Below are positions 1 through 11,732 of a DNA stretch of 64,000 nucleotides, piece after piece. The translations under genes and the position numbers were made by a program. The notes under the pieces were generated by a model. It had not been told where the DNA came from and did no database searches. It was given only the letters and a program-made list of their open reading frames with translations. Source of the stretch: Scatophagus argus (taxonomy: Eukaryota > Chordata > Actinopteri > Scatophagidae); contig NC_058502.1 of assembly GCF_020382885.2 (NCBI RefSeq), positions 6,829,501 through 6,893,500 on the forward strand, in the 5' to 3' direction. Position 1 is the first letter of the stretch. The number at the start of each line of letters is the position of its first letter.

Positions 1-3000
1 CTAGCGGAATCACTTTCAGCTACTTCATGAATTCTCCAGCACCACAGAAATGTGAGTAGTAATGTCAGTATTCACCAAAATTATGATGAGAAAATTTTCA
101 ACAGGACAGAACTGATGAGTTCACACTCTGATCCATCTCCTCAATATAAAAAAATAGTGTGGAACAACTGGTGTTACTTTTGATTTTCAGTGTGGTCAGA
201 CAGTGTGTCTTGCAAACTAATTCTTACATGTGTCTGTAAAGGCAGGGAAAAGGAAGACTATTTGTCAGTGTTTACATGAATGTAAATGACACGCCTTGCA
301 AATGTTTTACAATGGATTTAATGCTCTCAGTGTGTCTGTTGGACCTTTTAGTGTATTTTAGTGAGAAACACAACTTTGTAACTTATATACCAAGTTACTC
401 ATACTGTAAAATCAGACTAGATGTTAGCTGTTCACGTCTTTATGTCTCAATCAAATAAAGTTTGAATTTAGAAGTTTTTTGTTTTTTTTTAAGTTGATTA
501 TGTCGACATTCAACCACTGATTAAGTCATGTTCATGTTGACTTTTTCAGGTTTTTTGGACTTCCCACCAGTTAATGTCACTGCCCACCACGATGGCCACG
601 TCCAGTTCAGTTTCGTTCATCCGTGGTTGTTGTATAACCATGTGTTGCCTGGTGGTCGCAGTTCAGAAACTAGGAAGAAGAAAAGCCATAATGCACACAT
701 CAGAGAGCCGCTGCCTGAACTCACATATGACGGTGTGATCATCAATGAGGTCAGTCTGCTCACAGTTCCATTCATCTGCCTGTTATGCAGTTGCGGAAAC
801 AATAACCGCAGAGGAAATATGATGCACACTGTTGTCAGCTTCCTTATGTAGTTCTAACAACGCCCAACAATAATATTGCATATATGCCATTAATATATTA
901 TCACTATTAATTAGTAGTAGCAAAACTCATCGCGCCATCTTATCGATGCTGCTGCGCTGTGTTGTCATATTGCACCATACTTGTCTGATGACTTGTCTGC
1001 ATCACTGTTGTAATGCTGTTGGCAATAAAGGTTAGACTACAGCCACACCTCAGATTTCTTCATTTGCACCATTAAATCACAATATTTTATTAGAGATCTT
1101 CATTTACCGTGTTGATAGTTAGAACTCAGGTTGCATTATTTTCTAACTCATTTTGATCAATTGCTGGTTCTGACACTGATACATGCATACTGCTTTTCAT
1201 CTAATTGCACAGAACATCAAGTCTCTGTTTGTGTAGTAGAATTAACATACCGGTATTCTTAAGTCTACTTTTATCATGGTGGCCCTCTGGCACTTCCGGA
1301 CAAAAAAAAAAAAAACCCTTTTTAAAAGGCGCACATTTGCTAATGCTTACAATTAAAGCATCATGTCGCCATATCAGCAACAAATGTTGATTTGGGTCAG
1401 ACAGACACCAGTGTTTCAGTTTAAAGCCTTGATCTGTCTACCTTTATCTGCCTTTATCTATCCTTTATCTTTAACATGACAACGTTATTGTGCATCCCTA
1501 ATAATTTACTATATGTTATTATTTATGTCACCCGAGGGTGGGTCATGGGAAGTAATTTGTCCAGTCAGCATAGTCATCTAGTTGGCTACATCACGGTATG
1601 GTCAGCTAGCGCAGATCTGCCTGTCAGTGAGGTTGTGTTGTAAACAGCAGCAAAAGGACAATAAATATTGCAATCTCTGCGAAAATAGATTGTGGACTCC
1701 TTCTAGATCGATTGCAGTTTGATTGAAGTTGAGCCTCAGTGCTTGTTGTTTGTGCAGAAGAAGCCACCTCAGCTCTTCACCTGTGAGACCCAACTGTGTG
1801 AAGCGAAACTTGCAGCGGATCCTGCCGACAAGTACTGTCTGAGGATCACGGGAGTGATGGAGAAAATGTTGGTTAAAGCCACACAAGATTACTGTGCAGT
1901 GGCAACATCAAAACCAACGCATAACAGTTGAGTAAAAAAAAAAAAAGTGATTTTCTTGCTTTGCTTTTCTAGCTGAGATTGTGAAAATACACAATAGCTT
2001 TGTTTGTTGAAAGCTGATGTGTGTAACCTGTTATTTTAGATTGCTGAAAATATTTGAAAAACAAGCCCAATCAATCTGTCAACCCCAAAGTCTTCCCAGA
2101 AATTCAAAGTACATCACCAGTGGCTCTTCTTTAAGGTGGATCTTTGTTTTAACATAAGCCACAGCTCCTCTGAGAATCCGCATTGATTTTGACTTTCTAC
2201 TGTAAATAAGCTGATACTTACTTGTAAAGCGAAATGTTACCTGAAGGTGTTTCTGCATCGAGTGAAATCAGAATTGACCAGTGGTTTACAAGCATTTTCT
2301 CACTGGCCCCTCTTTTGTTGATATATGACCAAAAAAAAAAAAACTTTTGCTACTTACATATAAATTTGGACATCTGGACACATCTTCCCATACAGATTCT
2401 CTATCAAGCTGGGTTGGTTTAGCTGATCTAGCTCATCGTACTTTTATTCCATGCTTTTATTCTGAATACTCAGTGTACTATTATTCTGCCATGTTTACCC
2501 ACCGGTGCTGGTTATTGTGCGCTCTTTGGAAGCAAAAAGAATGAGAAACTATCGTGAATTGTGGACACTGGATTCTTTGGTTAGTCTGTCTATAAATGAA
2601 TTTACTTCTGTATTTGTTTTTCCTAGATAACATCTATATCTATGTGATTGTGGCCATCCTCATGGTCATAAGTGGAGCATCGGTCCTCTTCATAGCGTAC
2701 AGAAAAATTACGAAACCCACAACTACTTTACCAGCCTCTGTGGTACGTATGTTCAGCTATCGTTTTATTTGATGAGCCTCTCCAAATTATTTTATCTGAT
2801 TGTGCTAGAAGAATTTATCTGTGCTGAAGAAGCTGATTTTGAATTTCAACACACTTCCTTTTTGTGCCTTAAAGACGATCACGGGTCGACTGAAGCAGTG
2901 GACCTCGGGAATGGTTCCAGAGCCAGTCATTGTGCCAGAAATTGAGCCTACCTCACCCCAACCTCTACTGCAAGGAGAGCAAATAGTGAAAGAAGAGAAA

Positions 3001-3249
3001 GAATTCACATTCACTTCTGTTACATCTTCTACCGAGACTGAAGGTCGTCTTCCCATTGGTGTGTCAATTGAGGATGAAGGCGTGTGTGATGTCGAGGATG
3101 TAAAGAATGAAGGACTTGGGTACATGCAGGGCAGTAATTTGGAGGGGAATGAGCCAGAAGACTTAAGTGAGATCCCCAGTGGTTACGAAAAACGCGAGGT
3201 GGTAGTCGAGATGGCACCAGATGAAAAGGCCACAGGCTACCGTTGTTGA
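1..3249 (+). CDS. ifngr1: Interferon-gamma receptor 1-like class II cytokine receptor (3' part, gene enters at left edge)
   Basis: This is the ligand-binding chain for type II interferon, a plasma-membrane receptor that signals through JAK1 and STAT1. Visible coding exons are 1-51 (partial), 550-749, 1758-1926, 2627-2742 and 2809-3249. The last acceptor could instead be 2875, which is in the same frame and 22 codons shorter. Intron phases run 1, 0, 1, 0, the pattern of class II cytokine receptors and the same as in il22ra2 downstream. The first exon is the end of fibronectin domain D1. Exons 2 and 3 form D2, opening with FPPVNVTAHHDG and holding paired cysteines (FTCETQLCEAK, DKYCLRITG, QDYCAV). 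A membrane segment and a short tail follow. Resemblance to human IFNGR1 (an FHP-like motif in D2, juxtamembrane LPxS, a C-terminal Y-acidic-K motif) and the il22ra2 neighbour support the call. Teleosts have two IFNGR1 paralogues (crfb13, crfb17); I cannot say which this is. Confidence 0.78.
550..1926 (+). CDS. ifngr1: ifngr1 extracellular domain D2 (two exons)
   Basis: Exon 550-749 (phase 1 to 0) and exon 1758-1926 (phase 0 to 1) encode the membrane-proximal fibronectin type III domain. One N-glycosylation sequon (NVT) is near its start. The second exon carries the cysteines expected to pair in D2 and ends at a weak donor, GTTGAG, at 1927. The phase of the next exon forces this donor. The 1.0-kb intron between the two exons holds no other gene that I can see. 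Confidence 0.75.
2627..3249 (+). CDS. ifngr1: ifngr1 transmembrane exon and cytoplasmic tail
   Basis: Exon 2627-2742 encodes a single hydrophobic helix (NIYIYVIVAILMVISGASVL...) followed by basic residues and TTTLPASV, which resembles the LPxS JAK1-binding site of IFNGR1. The last exon (2809 or 2875 to 3249) encodes an acidic tail of about 125-147 residues, shorter than the human tail. Near its end is GYEKREVVVEM with the tyrosine at 3184-3186. It resembles the human STAT1-docking motif (tyrosine, acidic residue, lysine). The stop is TGA at 3247-3249. Confidence 0.72.
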
Positions 3250-4920
3250 ACGTGGAACTGAACTCTGGATCCGTGTGGATCAAAAAGTAACATTTGTGAA
3301 TAATTAAAACTCCGCAGTGACTTGCAAAGGAGTTGTGGTTACAACTTTCAGGTGGTTAAGTTTGTGTAATTTTCTTGTCTGAGCTCGCCAATGCCACGTA
3401 AAAGCCAGGAGTCAGAACTCCCCTGCTGTTGGTGCACCTTGACATCAGTTACATTTTGCTATGTACCTAAATTAATGTGTCAAATCAGCGCAACAAGCCG
3501 CCTATGTAAGTGAAATTCCTAAGCAGTTTCAAATTTACACCAGCTGAATGGTTGGAAGATAAAATAGACTGTTGCCATGTTGTCCATTTATTATTTTGCT
3601 TTTCAACCCCTGAGGCCTACTGTGCTGCACTCACAGAAGTATGTAGGCAAGCACCTTACATTAACATAGACAGAGTGTACATGAGATGTTTGTAGGTTTT
3701 TCGATTATCATCAAATAGGTAACCTAGCAAGAGTTTAACCGTTACCATAAAAACCCTACCAACTGACTCAATACTTAGCTGCAGTGAATCGTGTTCAATG
3801 ATTTAAAGGGATTTTAACAGTGCTTTATGTCCTGTAATGCTAACAGCAATAGTAATTGTAACATGTATATACTGTTAGATAAATACGTGTCATTCAGTAA
3901 CATCTATTTGCATCTGTTGCATGCATGCAGAGCATCACTATACTCCGCTACCAGTTACTATGCATTGTGCTAAAAATACTGCGTTCACTGAACAGCCTGT
4001 GAATACCATGAATGTCCTCTTTCTTATTTGCACTGCTGTGCTATCACAGTGAAATGGAAGTTAAAGCACCTTCAACTTCTGTAATGTCTCATTTTTCTGA
4101 ATGAAATGGAATATTTGGACGGGGTTTACGATACGGATCTCAATGTCAAGATTTGATGGGGCAGCTAGAACAAGCGAGATATTAATTAGTTGCTCACTGG
4201 AGAAACTGATGCTCGAAATATTAAAGATGAGCTGTCAAAAACGTGTCGTTATAATAATATAATAATTGGAGATCACTGACACCGACATGATTAGAAAATG
4301 TATATTTTGTTTCACTTGGTCTTGACATTCATTTCATTCAATTTGAGTTAATTGTCTCATGAGATGTGAGCCTGGTTTGCACTTAAGTGATACGATGTAA
4401 GATTTTCAATCTGTGTCATTTTCTGAGTTGAATACAAATTGTTTTTATATTTTTATGTTAGATGTGCTTATATTTCTTCACTGACAGTCAGTAATATTAA
4501 AATTAAAGAGTTTGATCTAGACCTGCTCTAATTAGAAATTGCCAAGAAACAACTGCTGTAGTGATACCGCTATATAAATCAATTAAATTGAACTGAATTA
4601 ATATGTGAATACATAGATTAAGTAAAGTAAATCTGCAACATTTTTTTGAATGATGCTGTTAAAAGAGGAAGTGCAATTTTTAGATTTTGTTGTTAAAGTC
4701 CACAGATTTCAAAAGCTCAATGAACAAATACAATTGCCAATTAATGTTAACTTGAACACTTAATAAATTCTCTGATTTGGTTACTTCAAACCAGCTGTAG
4801 CTTTTCCTAGGTGTCTGTTTCATTACCTCTGTGCCTTCACCCGTCTCATCATGTATCATTGTATTACCTTATGTGAAGTACTACACATTAAAGTTGTTAT
4901 AAAACTACTCACAGTCACAC
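3250..4920 (+). other. Probable ifngr1 3' UTR and flanking DNA
   Basis: AT-rich sequence without a credible ORF follows the ifngr1 stop. AATAAA at 4762-4767 is the clearest candidate polyadenylation signal; an ATTAAA variant lies near 4888. The true end of the transcript cannot be fixed from sequence alone. Confidence 0.35.
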
Positions 4921-5394
4921 AGAATTGTGACGTAGCGTACGGGAAGAAGCACACGTTTCATCATGACATTTAAGCAATCTGTTTTGTCCTTCCCCTGAAA
5001 CCGGTTATGTAAGCAAGTGAGACTTCTTTTGCCTGTGTGTTCTCATGAATGTCTGTTAGTTATGTTTCCTTCCTCTTTGCTACATGTGTGTGGGAGACCT
5101 TATTTTGTTTCCAGTAACAGTTGATAACATACTTCACTGTTGGGTGTGCATCCTCAACTGATTAGTGATATCTCAGAGTTTACGGTAATCTGCAGAAATG
5201 GTTCCCAGCCTCTCTCAGAATCCCTGTTTGATGAACCCAAGTTTGAAAGCACCGAATTTAAGCCAGTGTTTTTGAACACTACTAATTAGTATAAACAGCA
5301 GTATTGCTAAAATAGTTAGTTAGTTAGATGGTTACACTGCGATGTTTAGGTGAGCTTGGTCAGGTTTTCATTTGTTACTAGTCTGGCAGAAACC

Positions 5395-5566
5395 GAGTAC
5401 TTCTAACAATTCATCCACTACTTTTAGCTATTTTAACCTTTTGCCTCTGTTTTAACTCATGATGTCAGCCATTTATCCATCATCTCCCTTTAGCTAACAA
5501 TTTATCAACTACTTTTAGCTATTTTAACTAGTTATTTCAGCCATTTATGCACTACTTTTAGGGAAC
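5395..5566. repeat. Imperfect tandem repeat, unit about 75 bp
   Basis: The phrase 'actacttttagctattttaac', preceded by 'aacaatt(c/t)atc(c/a)', recurs about twice. A partial third unit ends in 'catttatgcactacttttag'. Units share a 'gccatttat' block. The array ends where the antisense LINE begins. Confidence 0.55.
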
Positions 5567-5569
5567 GTC

Positions 5570-6800
5570 CATCCATCCATCTTCTTCTGCTTTATCCAGA
5601 ACCAGGTCGCGGGGGCAGCAGCTAGGGCAGGGATGCCCAGACTTCCCTCTCCCCAGACACTTCCTCCAGCTCTTCCAAGGCATAGTCCCCCCAGTGTGTC
5701 CTGGGTCTTCCTTGGGGCCTCCTCCCAGTGGGGCATGCCCGCAACACCTCCCCAGGAGTGCATTGTGCTAGGGGTCCAGGGGGCATCCAAAACAGATGCA
5801 CGAGCCACCTCAACTGGCTCCTCTGGGAACAGGTCTGACTTGCTGTTGGCACTGTTTACCCTGGACCCCATACTCCTGGAGAACCTCCCACAGGATGCTG
5901 CGAGGAACTCGGTCGAATGCCTTTTCCTGGTCCACAAAGCACATGTGGACCGATTGGGCAAACTTTCATGAACCCTCAAGCACCCTGTGGAACTGGTCCA
6001 GTGTTCCACGACCAGGGAAAAAAACGCATTGTTCCTCCTGGATCTGAGGTTCGGCTATCAGTCGAATTCTCCTCTCCAGTACACTGGAATAGACTTTCCC
6101 AGGGAGGCTGAGCAGTGTGATCCCTCTGTAGTTGGAGCACACCCTATGGTCCCCCTTCTTAAAAAGAGGAACCACCACCCCAGTCTGGCAGTCCAAGGGC
6201 ACTGTCCCTGACTGCCATGTGATGTTGCGGAGTCGTGTCAGACAAGACAGCCCCATAACATCCAGAGCCTTAGGGTACCCAGGATGGATCTCATCCACTC
6301 CCGGGGATCTGCCACTGAGGAGCTTCCCAACTACCTCGGTGACTTCAGCTTGGGTAATGAGTGATCACTCTCTGAGTTCCCGGCCTCTGCTTCCATGATG
6401 GAAGGCACGTCACCAGGATTGAGGAACTCCTCGAAGTATTCCTTCCACCGTCCAACAATGTCCCCAGTCGAAGTCGGCAGCTCCCCGCTTCCAGTGTAAA
6501 CAGTATCAGTAGGGCACTGCTTCCCCCTCCTGAGGCGCCGGACACTCCTCCCAGTGCCGAGTTTTTGCTTCCACAACTGCTCGGGCTGCAGAACGGCATT
6601 CTGAGCGACATATGTGTCCTTGTTGTGATGTTGTTCATTAGAGGCTTTTGAACCGCTCTTAGTCAGACCTGTCACCTAGGACTTGTTTGCCTTGGGAAAC
6701 CCTACCAGGGGCTTTAAGCCCCTGACAACATAGCCCCTAGGATCATTCAGGTGCTCAAACCCCTCCACCACATTAAGGTGGCAGTTCCCAGGAGTCTATT
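5570..6800 (-). mobile_element. Dead RTE/Rex3-like non-LTR retrotransposon (LINE), internally deleted
   Basis: Read on the minus strand, about 6298-5966 encodes the start of a LINE reverse transcriptase domain (VVPLFKKGDHRVCSNYRGIT, PGRGTLDQ). The copy then passes with frame changes to the C-terminal end of such ORFs (ACPTGRRPQGRPRTHW, ELEEVSGEREVWASL). The catalytic core with the aspartate pair is missing, so there is an internal deletion as well as stops and frameshifts. The 3' end is GATGGATGGATGG, the GATG-type tail described for Rex3/RTE elements. About 125 bp of LINE-like upstream sequence extends to about 6800. The clade is inferred from the tail and motifs, not from a search. Confidence 0.8.
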
Positions 6801-6884
6801 ACTCTGTATTATTCAAACATCCATCTATTGCTTTACCATTTTAACAGTGACTTTATCTTTCCTATCATGAGCCCACTTTCAGTA

Positions 6885-7075
6885 GCGGAAGTACTGAGAT
6901 CTTGTACTTGAATGAAAGTTGTAATACCACGATGTAAAAAAAAAAAAAAGTAAAGTCAAGTAAAGTAAAAGTCATGCATTTACTAAATTTTCACTTCAGT
7001 AGAAGTACAAAAGTATTAGCAAGAGAATGTACAAAGTACCAAAAGTAAAAGTAATCATTATGCAGAATTACATAT
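6885..7075. repeat. Teleost interspersed repeat rich in 'aagtac/aagtaaaagt'
   Basis: The text 'gtacttgaatgaaagttg ... agtaaagtcaagtaaagtaaaagt ... gtacaaagtaccaaaagtaaaagtaatcattatgcagaat' belongs, from memory, to a dispersed non-coding repeat family very common in percomorph fish. Related pieces occur at 9894-10165, 13575-13655 and 57757-57787. Confidence 0.5.
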
Positions 7076-8365
7076 TTGAGACTTTTCTGCACACTTAAAT
7101 TGTCACTGAAGTTGTATTGTCTCCTTAAAACATGACAAGGCTACTAATGCAGCCTAAAGTTGTTGTAGACTTACAAAAAGTCTTAAAAAAAACACTAATA
7201 AACAAAACACTAATTAACATGATAGACAAGAATAGAAATAAATCTGCTAAAAGTTGAAGCATTGGGTTAAAAATCCCTTGCACTCTTGACAAAGTACACT
7301 GCAGCTGTAATAATGTAAAATATTCATTTTAACTTGCATAATCTGTATTTGTTTTGTTTTTTTTCAGCAGAGTAATTAATAATTAACATGCAGGGGAATC
7401 ATAGAGTGAAAACAAGCACGCTTGGTAAGATATCAACCCTTCTCCTTTCTTTCACACACACACACACGCACACACCTGTTAATATCTTCTTGTTGCACTG
7501 TCACGGTGAACTCATAATGTTTCCAGTAAAATGTTTGGACAGCAGATAGTTATCACTTGTTCCAGTAATACATGGTGTTGTAATTATTGATCAAAAGACA
7601 AACAAAGGGCTATTAAGCTATTTTCTGTGGATGTTTAAAAAGTCAAAAATTAAATAATCTGAAATATTAAATATTAAAAATATTAATATTATAAGTACAA
7701 ACATCTTGGACCTTTAAATGTGTATTTGGGAAACATTTGATGAGATTCTAACAAAAGTCAAAAAAAAATGGAAGCAACATGGGACCAATGGGACCATAAG
7801 CAACTAATGTATTAGTGAACATACCCAGCAAAAAAAAAAAACAAAACATCTACCTCCAGACGAAATACATTAAAAATAGATTCTGTTTATGTTACTTACA
7901 TATAAAGAAGTTGTTAAATGAAAAAAATAGGTTCAAAAAATAGCACATTTAATGCTTGGCTGAAGTCAAAAAAAGCTGAGCAAGACAAACAAAACTCATT
8001 CAGCTGTAACACTCCTAAACCGTCTCCACATGATAAAAAACAAGACTGACTGTAGTGTTTATTTTTACTGTACAGTCAGTGAATGCATCATTGTTTGATG
8101 TTTATGGTATGACCTAGCTGGAACATTAGTAAAAGTGATCTGTGAGTGTCGTGTAATGAAACCTGTCACGTGTGAATTTCACAAACCATGTAACTCTCTC
8201 GTTGTCCAGTCATGTTGTCTCAGAAGTGCCCTGAATGCGTCGCATCACGTGAGCGAAAAGGGGAAGTTGATGGTATGTTAAAGGTGGCGTGGTTGTCTGC
8301 AGCATCAGTCCGCTGTGGCTCGCTGTTTGCTGACCGTTTTGTTGTCTACCAACAGCATCAACGAC
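7076..8365. other. Intergenic region upstream of il22ra2
   Basis: AT-rich DNA with a short CA run at 7453-7476. I see no coding exon. The il22ra2 promoter should lie in the last few hundred bases. No TATA box at a convincing distance from the start codon was recognised. Confidence 0.4.
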
Positions 8366-9703
8366 ATGAGCCGCCTGCTGCTTGGAGCCGTGTTGCTGGG
8401 CGTCACAGTGCAAGGTAAACTCTTAAATATTAAACCGTATACTTCTTTTTTTTATACTAAACAGGCTGCTATTATCTGACCAATCTGATTTTCAAAGTCC
8501 GCTTTAGTTCTGTCCAACAGCAACTTAAATCTTCATATTTTCTCTCAGATCTCTGAAAATCACCGTGTTGTGTTTAAAACAACACTCAGCTGACATTTGT
8601 GGGTATTACTTTAAATTTAGTTGTCTGTAATAAAAACAAACTAACTAATATTACGAGTATTATATTCTTGTTATTTACCAAAACCTTATGTTGTGTTGTG
8701 TTACACTACGTTTAAAGATAAAATACAGTAAAAGGTGACAGAACAGCATGAAAAGCAACTGAACAGGACTTGATTCAGCAGAAAATAAAATGAATTACAA
8801 CGTGTTAGATATCGTCAGTCACACACTTATTTGCTTAAGTCTAAATCATTCTGTTCTTCTGATGTGAATGAATATGAATCGCCAACAAAACAGGAAAGCT
8901 TAAGCTAAGAATGAAGCCACTTAGGAAGTGAACTCCATGCCAGGTGTTTTCAGGAATAAAAGCACACACTGATGAGGCTGCAATGTGGGGGTCTCAGGCT
9001 TTTTTCTGAGATCTGATCCACTTTGACTTTGTTTTAAAGATAAATGAGCGCCGTTCATTTTCCTTTAATAAATCTCTTCTGTCCAACCAAACACTGAATT
9101 ATTTGTATAAATTCAGAGACCATATAGAAGCTATGTGACGTAATCCACATCAGCTGTGACTGACCGTTGTTATGTACAGTATGCTGCTGTTATGCTGCTG
9201 TATTTGGGTGTATATTATAGCGTGACGGACACACATACTTTTGTATATACAATGTATATATGTACACATGTAAATACCTGTATTTTTAGATTCATACTCA
9301 TCTTGTTTATCATATTTTATATCTTTCACTTTCTTTCTTGGTCGGGAAAACTGCAAGTGCAATGTCTGTACAGAAAAGAATTTCCCCTCGGGGATAAATA
9401 AAGGAATTCTGATTCTGATTCATAAATCCTGAGCTGTCACTAGATGTATATTTACTTCATTTAACTGGCTGTAAGCCTTTTTTCCACAGTTTTAATGGCT
9501 TCCACTCCATTTTTATGTAACTGACGCTCTTATCTACTCATAAACTGCTCTGTAATCAACAACAGCCTCCGTAGACCAGATGATGCTGGCTCCACCCACC
9601 CAGGTGAGGTTTGACTCTGTGGACTATAAAAACATCCTGTGGTGGGCTCCACCCCCCAACGGCACCTCGCTGCAGTACTACGTCCAGTGGAAGATGTGAG
9701 ACA

Positions 9704-9738
<35 letters not shown>

Positions 9739-11620
9739 ACTGCTGAGTCTTTTAAATTTATTTTTAAATTTGACTTTAACTTAAAATCTACTTGTGGTGT
9801 GATATCATTTCAGTTTAAAGAATAATCTCACCCCAGTAAGAGGAAAAGTTTTGAAATTCAGTGGTTAAAAGGTGCCGCATTGTGGATCAGTAACCAGTAA
9901 CAAAGTGTATTTACTGCTCAAACACACTGTGCTCACTTAAATACTATTTTGAGGTGCTTGTACTTCAATGAATTTAATAAAATTTCCATTTTCTGCTACT
10001 TCTGCTACACAACAGTTCAGTTATCTCTGGTTTCTTTGCAAATTCAGATGTGTAGCATAAGATAAATGACAACTTTTTTTTACTACACTGTGGTGCGTGT
10101 GGTGCCTTCACTTCAATAAAACATCTGAGTACTTCTCTCACCGCTGCCAGTGAGAAACTATGATCCATACTGCACAGAGTGAAACACACCTGATTTCCTC
10201 TGTGTCCCGTCCTCAGCTACGGAGAGCCTCAGTGGTCGGACGTGGACGGCTGCCAGGGGATCCAGAAGCACCACTGTGACCTCAGCGGCGTGACCTCTGA
10301 ACCCAGAGAGTGGTACTACGCCCGAGTGCTCGCCTCCGCCCTGCCCTCCCGCAAATCGGCCTGGGCTCTCTCCGCGAGATTCAGCCCACGCTGGGACAGT
10401 GAGTGTATACTTAACTCCTCCTTATCGGCTACATCCTCTCTGCTCTGCCTGTTCGCTTCTCCAAACAACACAAGGAAGAACACAAAAATAGAAGACAGAC
10501 ACTTAAACTGCTTCTTTATTTAGGACTACTGGGACTCAAGGGGAGGTAACAGAATTAAACTGTTTTAAGACCTACACAATGAGCAACTTTTTAATTTGAG
10601 AAGTTTAATTTACCCGCCCCAAAATCCTCTTCCTGTCTTTTTTTTTGTTTTGTTCTACTTTCATTCTTTCATGGCTTTGATTTTGTGGTTCGTCACTGTG
10701 CCTGGAAAAAAAACAACACACTGAAAAACCAACTAAACAAGATAATCACATCTGCAGCGACAATCAGCCCTCCGGCACTGAGGCTGAACGTCACAGCGCA
10801 AGGCATTGTGGTCCGCGTGAAGCCCCCCAAACTGCTCGTCCGGAAGATGCACAGCAGTCTGCAGTACAAGATCTACCTCAGACACACCAGTGGAGACGAG
10901 GTACACGCACACACACACAATCCTTCATCTTTCTTACATTTCATATGTGTACTGTTGTTCCAGTTATTATTATTATTTATTGCACATTAGTCTCAAGAAC
11001 ATACTGCACGTTAATGCACATATTGTATGAACATGTGATAGATAAAAAACCTGCAATAATCTTTGAATCCCTGCATTTTTAATCCAACCGAGTGTAAAAG
11101 AGTGTCAGTCAGTTTGGTGGACAATCAGTTTTCTTTCAAGAAAATTTCCAGAGGAAATTCTGAACTTTTTTTTAGCATCAACACTCCCTTATGAACAATC
11201 CAAACATATTGCATCTAAAATGTCAGTACTATTGTTAGAAAATAGAGGAAGAAGAAGAAGAGGGTGAGGAGACGGAAGAGAAAGAGCAGAAGAACACGAA
11301 AAACGAGAACAAAATTAAACGGAAAGAGAAGAACAAGAACAATGTGAAGACATAATTTCACCTTTAAGGCTCAACTTGCTGTCAGTCTAAAGACTATTTC
11401 ACCTGCACAACCAAAAGAGAACATTTCCTGAGGGTACAACTGACAGTCTGTCCTTTCCTCTCCTCTTCAGGAGGTGTTTGAGATGGACTGCTGTTTCAAC
11501 AAGCTGACTCTCAAAGAGCTGAAACACAAGGACAAATACTGCCTCCAAGCCCAGACCGTGATGCCCCTCCAGGCCAGGAGCAGCGCTCGCAGCTCGCTGA
11601 AATGTGTCGCTTTGCCCTGA
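8366..11620 (+). CDS. il22ra2: Interleukin-22 binding protein (soluble class II cytokine receptor)
   Basis: Predicted secreted decoy receptor that sequesters IL-22. Five coding exons: 8366-8414, 9566-9695, 10217-10398, 10758-10900 and 11471-11620. Phases are 1, 2, 1, 0 and the product is 217 aa. Residues 1-16 (MSRLLLGAVLLGVTVQ) form a signal peptide. This ATG was chosen because it lies out of frame with the longer ORF around it and gives a leader that splices in phase. D1 includes NILWWAPP, YYVQWKIYGE and a REWYYARVLA motif. D2 carries DCCFNKL, KYCLQAQ and a final LKCVALP. Two N-glycosylation sequons (NGTS, NVTA) are visible. The stop falls at the end of D2 with no membrane helix or tail, as in mammalian IL22RA2 (human active form 231 aa). 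Position just downstream of ifngr1 on the same strand also matches mammals. In fish nomenclature this would be crfb9. Confidence 0.85.
9174..9422 (+). mobile_element. 3' end fragment of an L2-type LINE
   Basis: Lies in il22ra2 intron 1. The segment ends with 'tttcccctcggggataaataaaggaattctgattctgattc', the hallmark 3' terminus of fish L2-like elements followed by short terminal repeats. The left boundary is approximate. No coding remnant is present. Confidence 0.55.
9705..9736. repeat. (CA)n microsatellite beside il22ra2 exon 2
   Basis: About 16 CA units begin ten bases after the exon 2 donor at 9696. Confidence 0.9.
9894..10165. repeat. Teleost interspersed repeat copy in il22ra2 intron 2
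   Basis: Phrases such as 'aaatactattttgaggtgcttgtacttcaatg', 'ttccattttctgctacttctgctac' and 'aacatctgagtacttc' match the same fish repeat family as 6885-7075, in the opposite orientation. The copy ends about 50 bp before exon 3. Confidence 0.5.
11245..11352 (+). repeat. Purine-rich tract in il22ra2 intron 4
   Basis: About 100 bases are almost all A and G (GAAGAAGAAGAAGAGG... AAGAACAAGAACAATG). One frame is open for about 38 codons of Lys/Glu/Asn, but it has no acceptor in phase and no receptor-like sequence. I treat it as low-complexity DNA. Confidence 0.55.
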
Positions 11621-11673
11621 TCCCACAGGTATGAACGCACACACCTGGCAATGTCTTTTGCTTTGAAAGTGCT

Positions 11674-11732
<59 letters not shown>

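Noticed and set aside
8212..8418. 68-codon ORF starting at 8212 as the il22ra2 start
   Set aside because: It lacks a signal peptide. The overlapping frame from 8366 gives a clean leader and the correct phase into exon 2.
11245..11352. Lys/Glu-rich open frame in il22ra2 intron 4 as an exon
   Set aside because: Exon 4 joins exon 5 in phase within the D2 fold; the stretch is purine low-complexity sequence.
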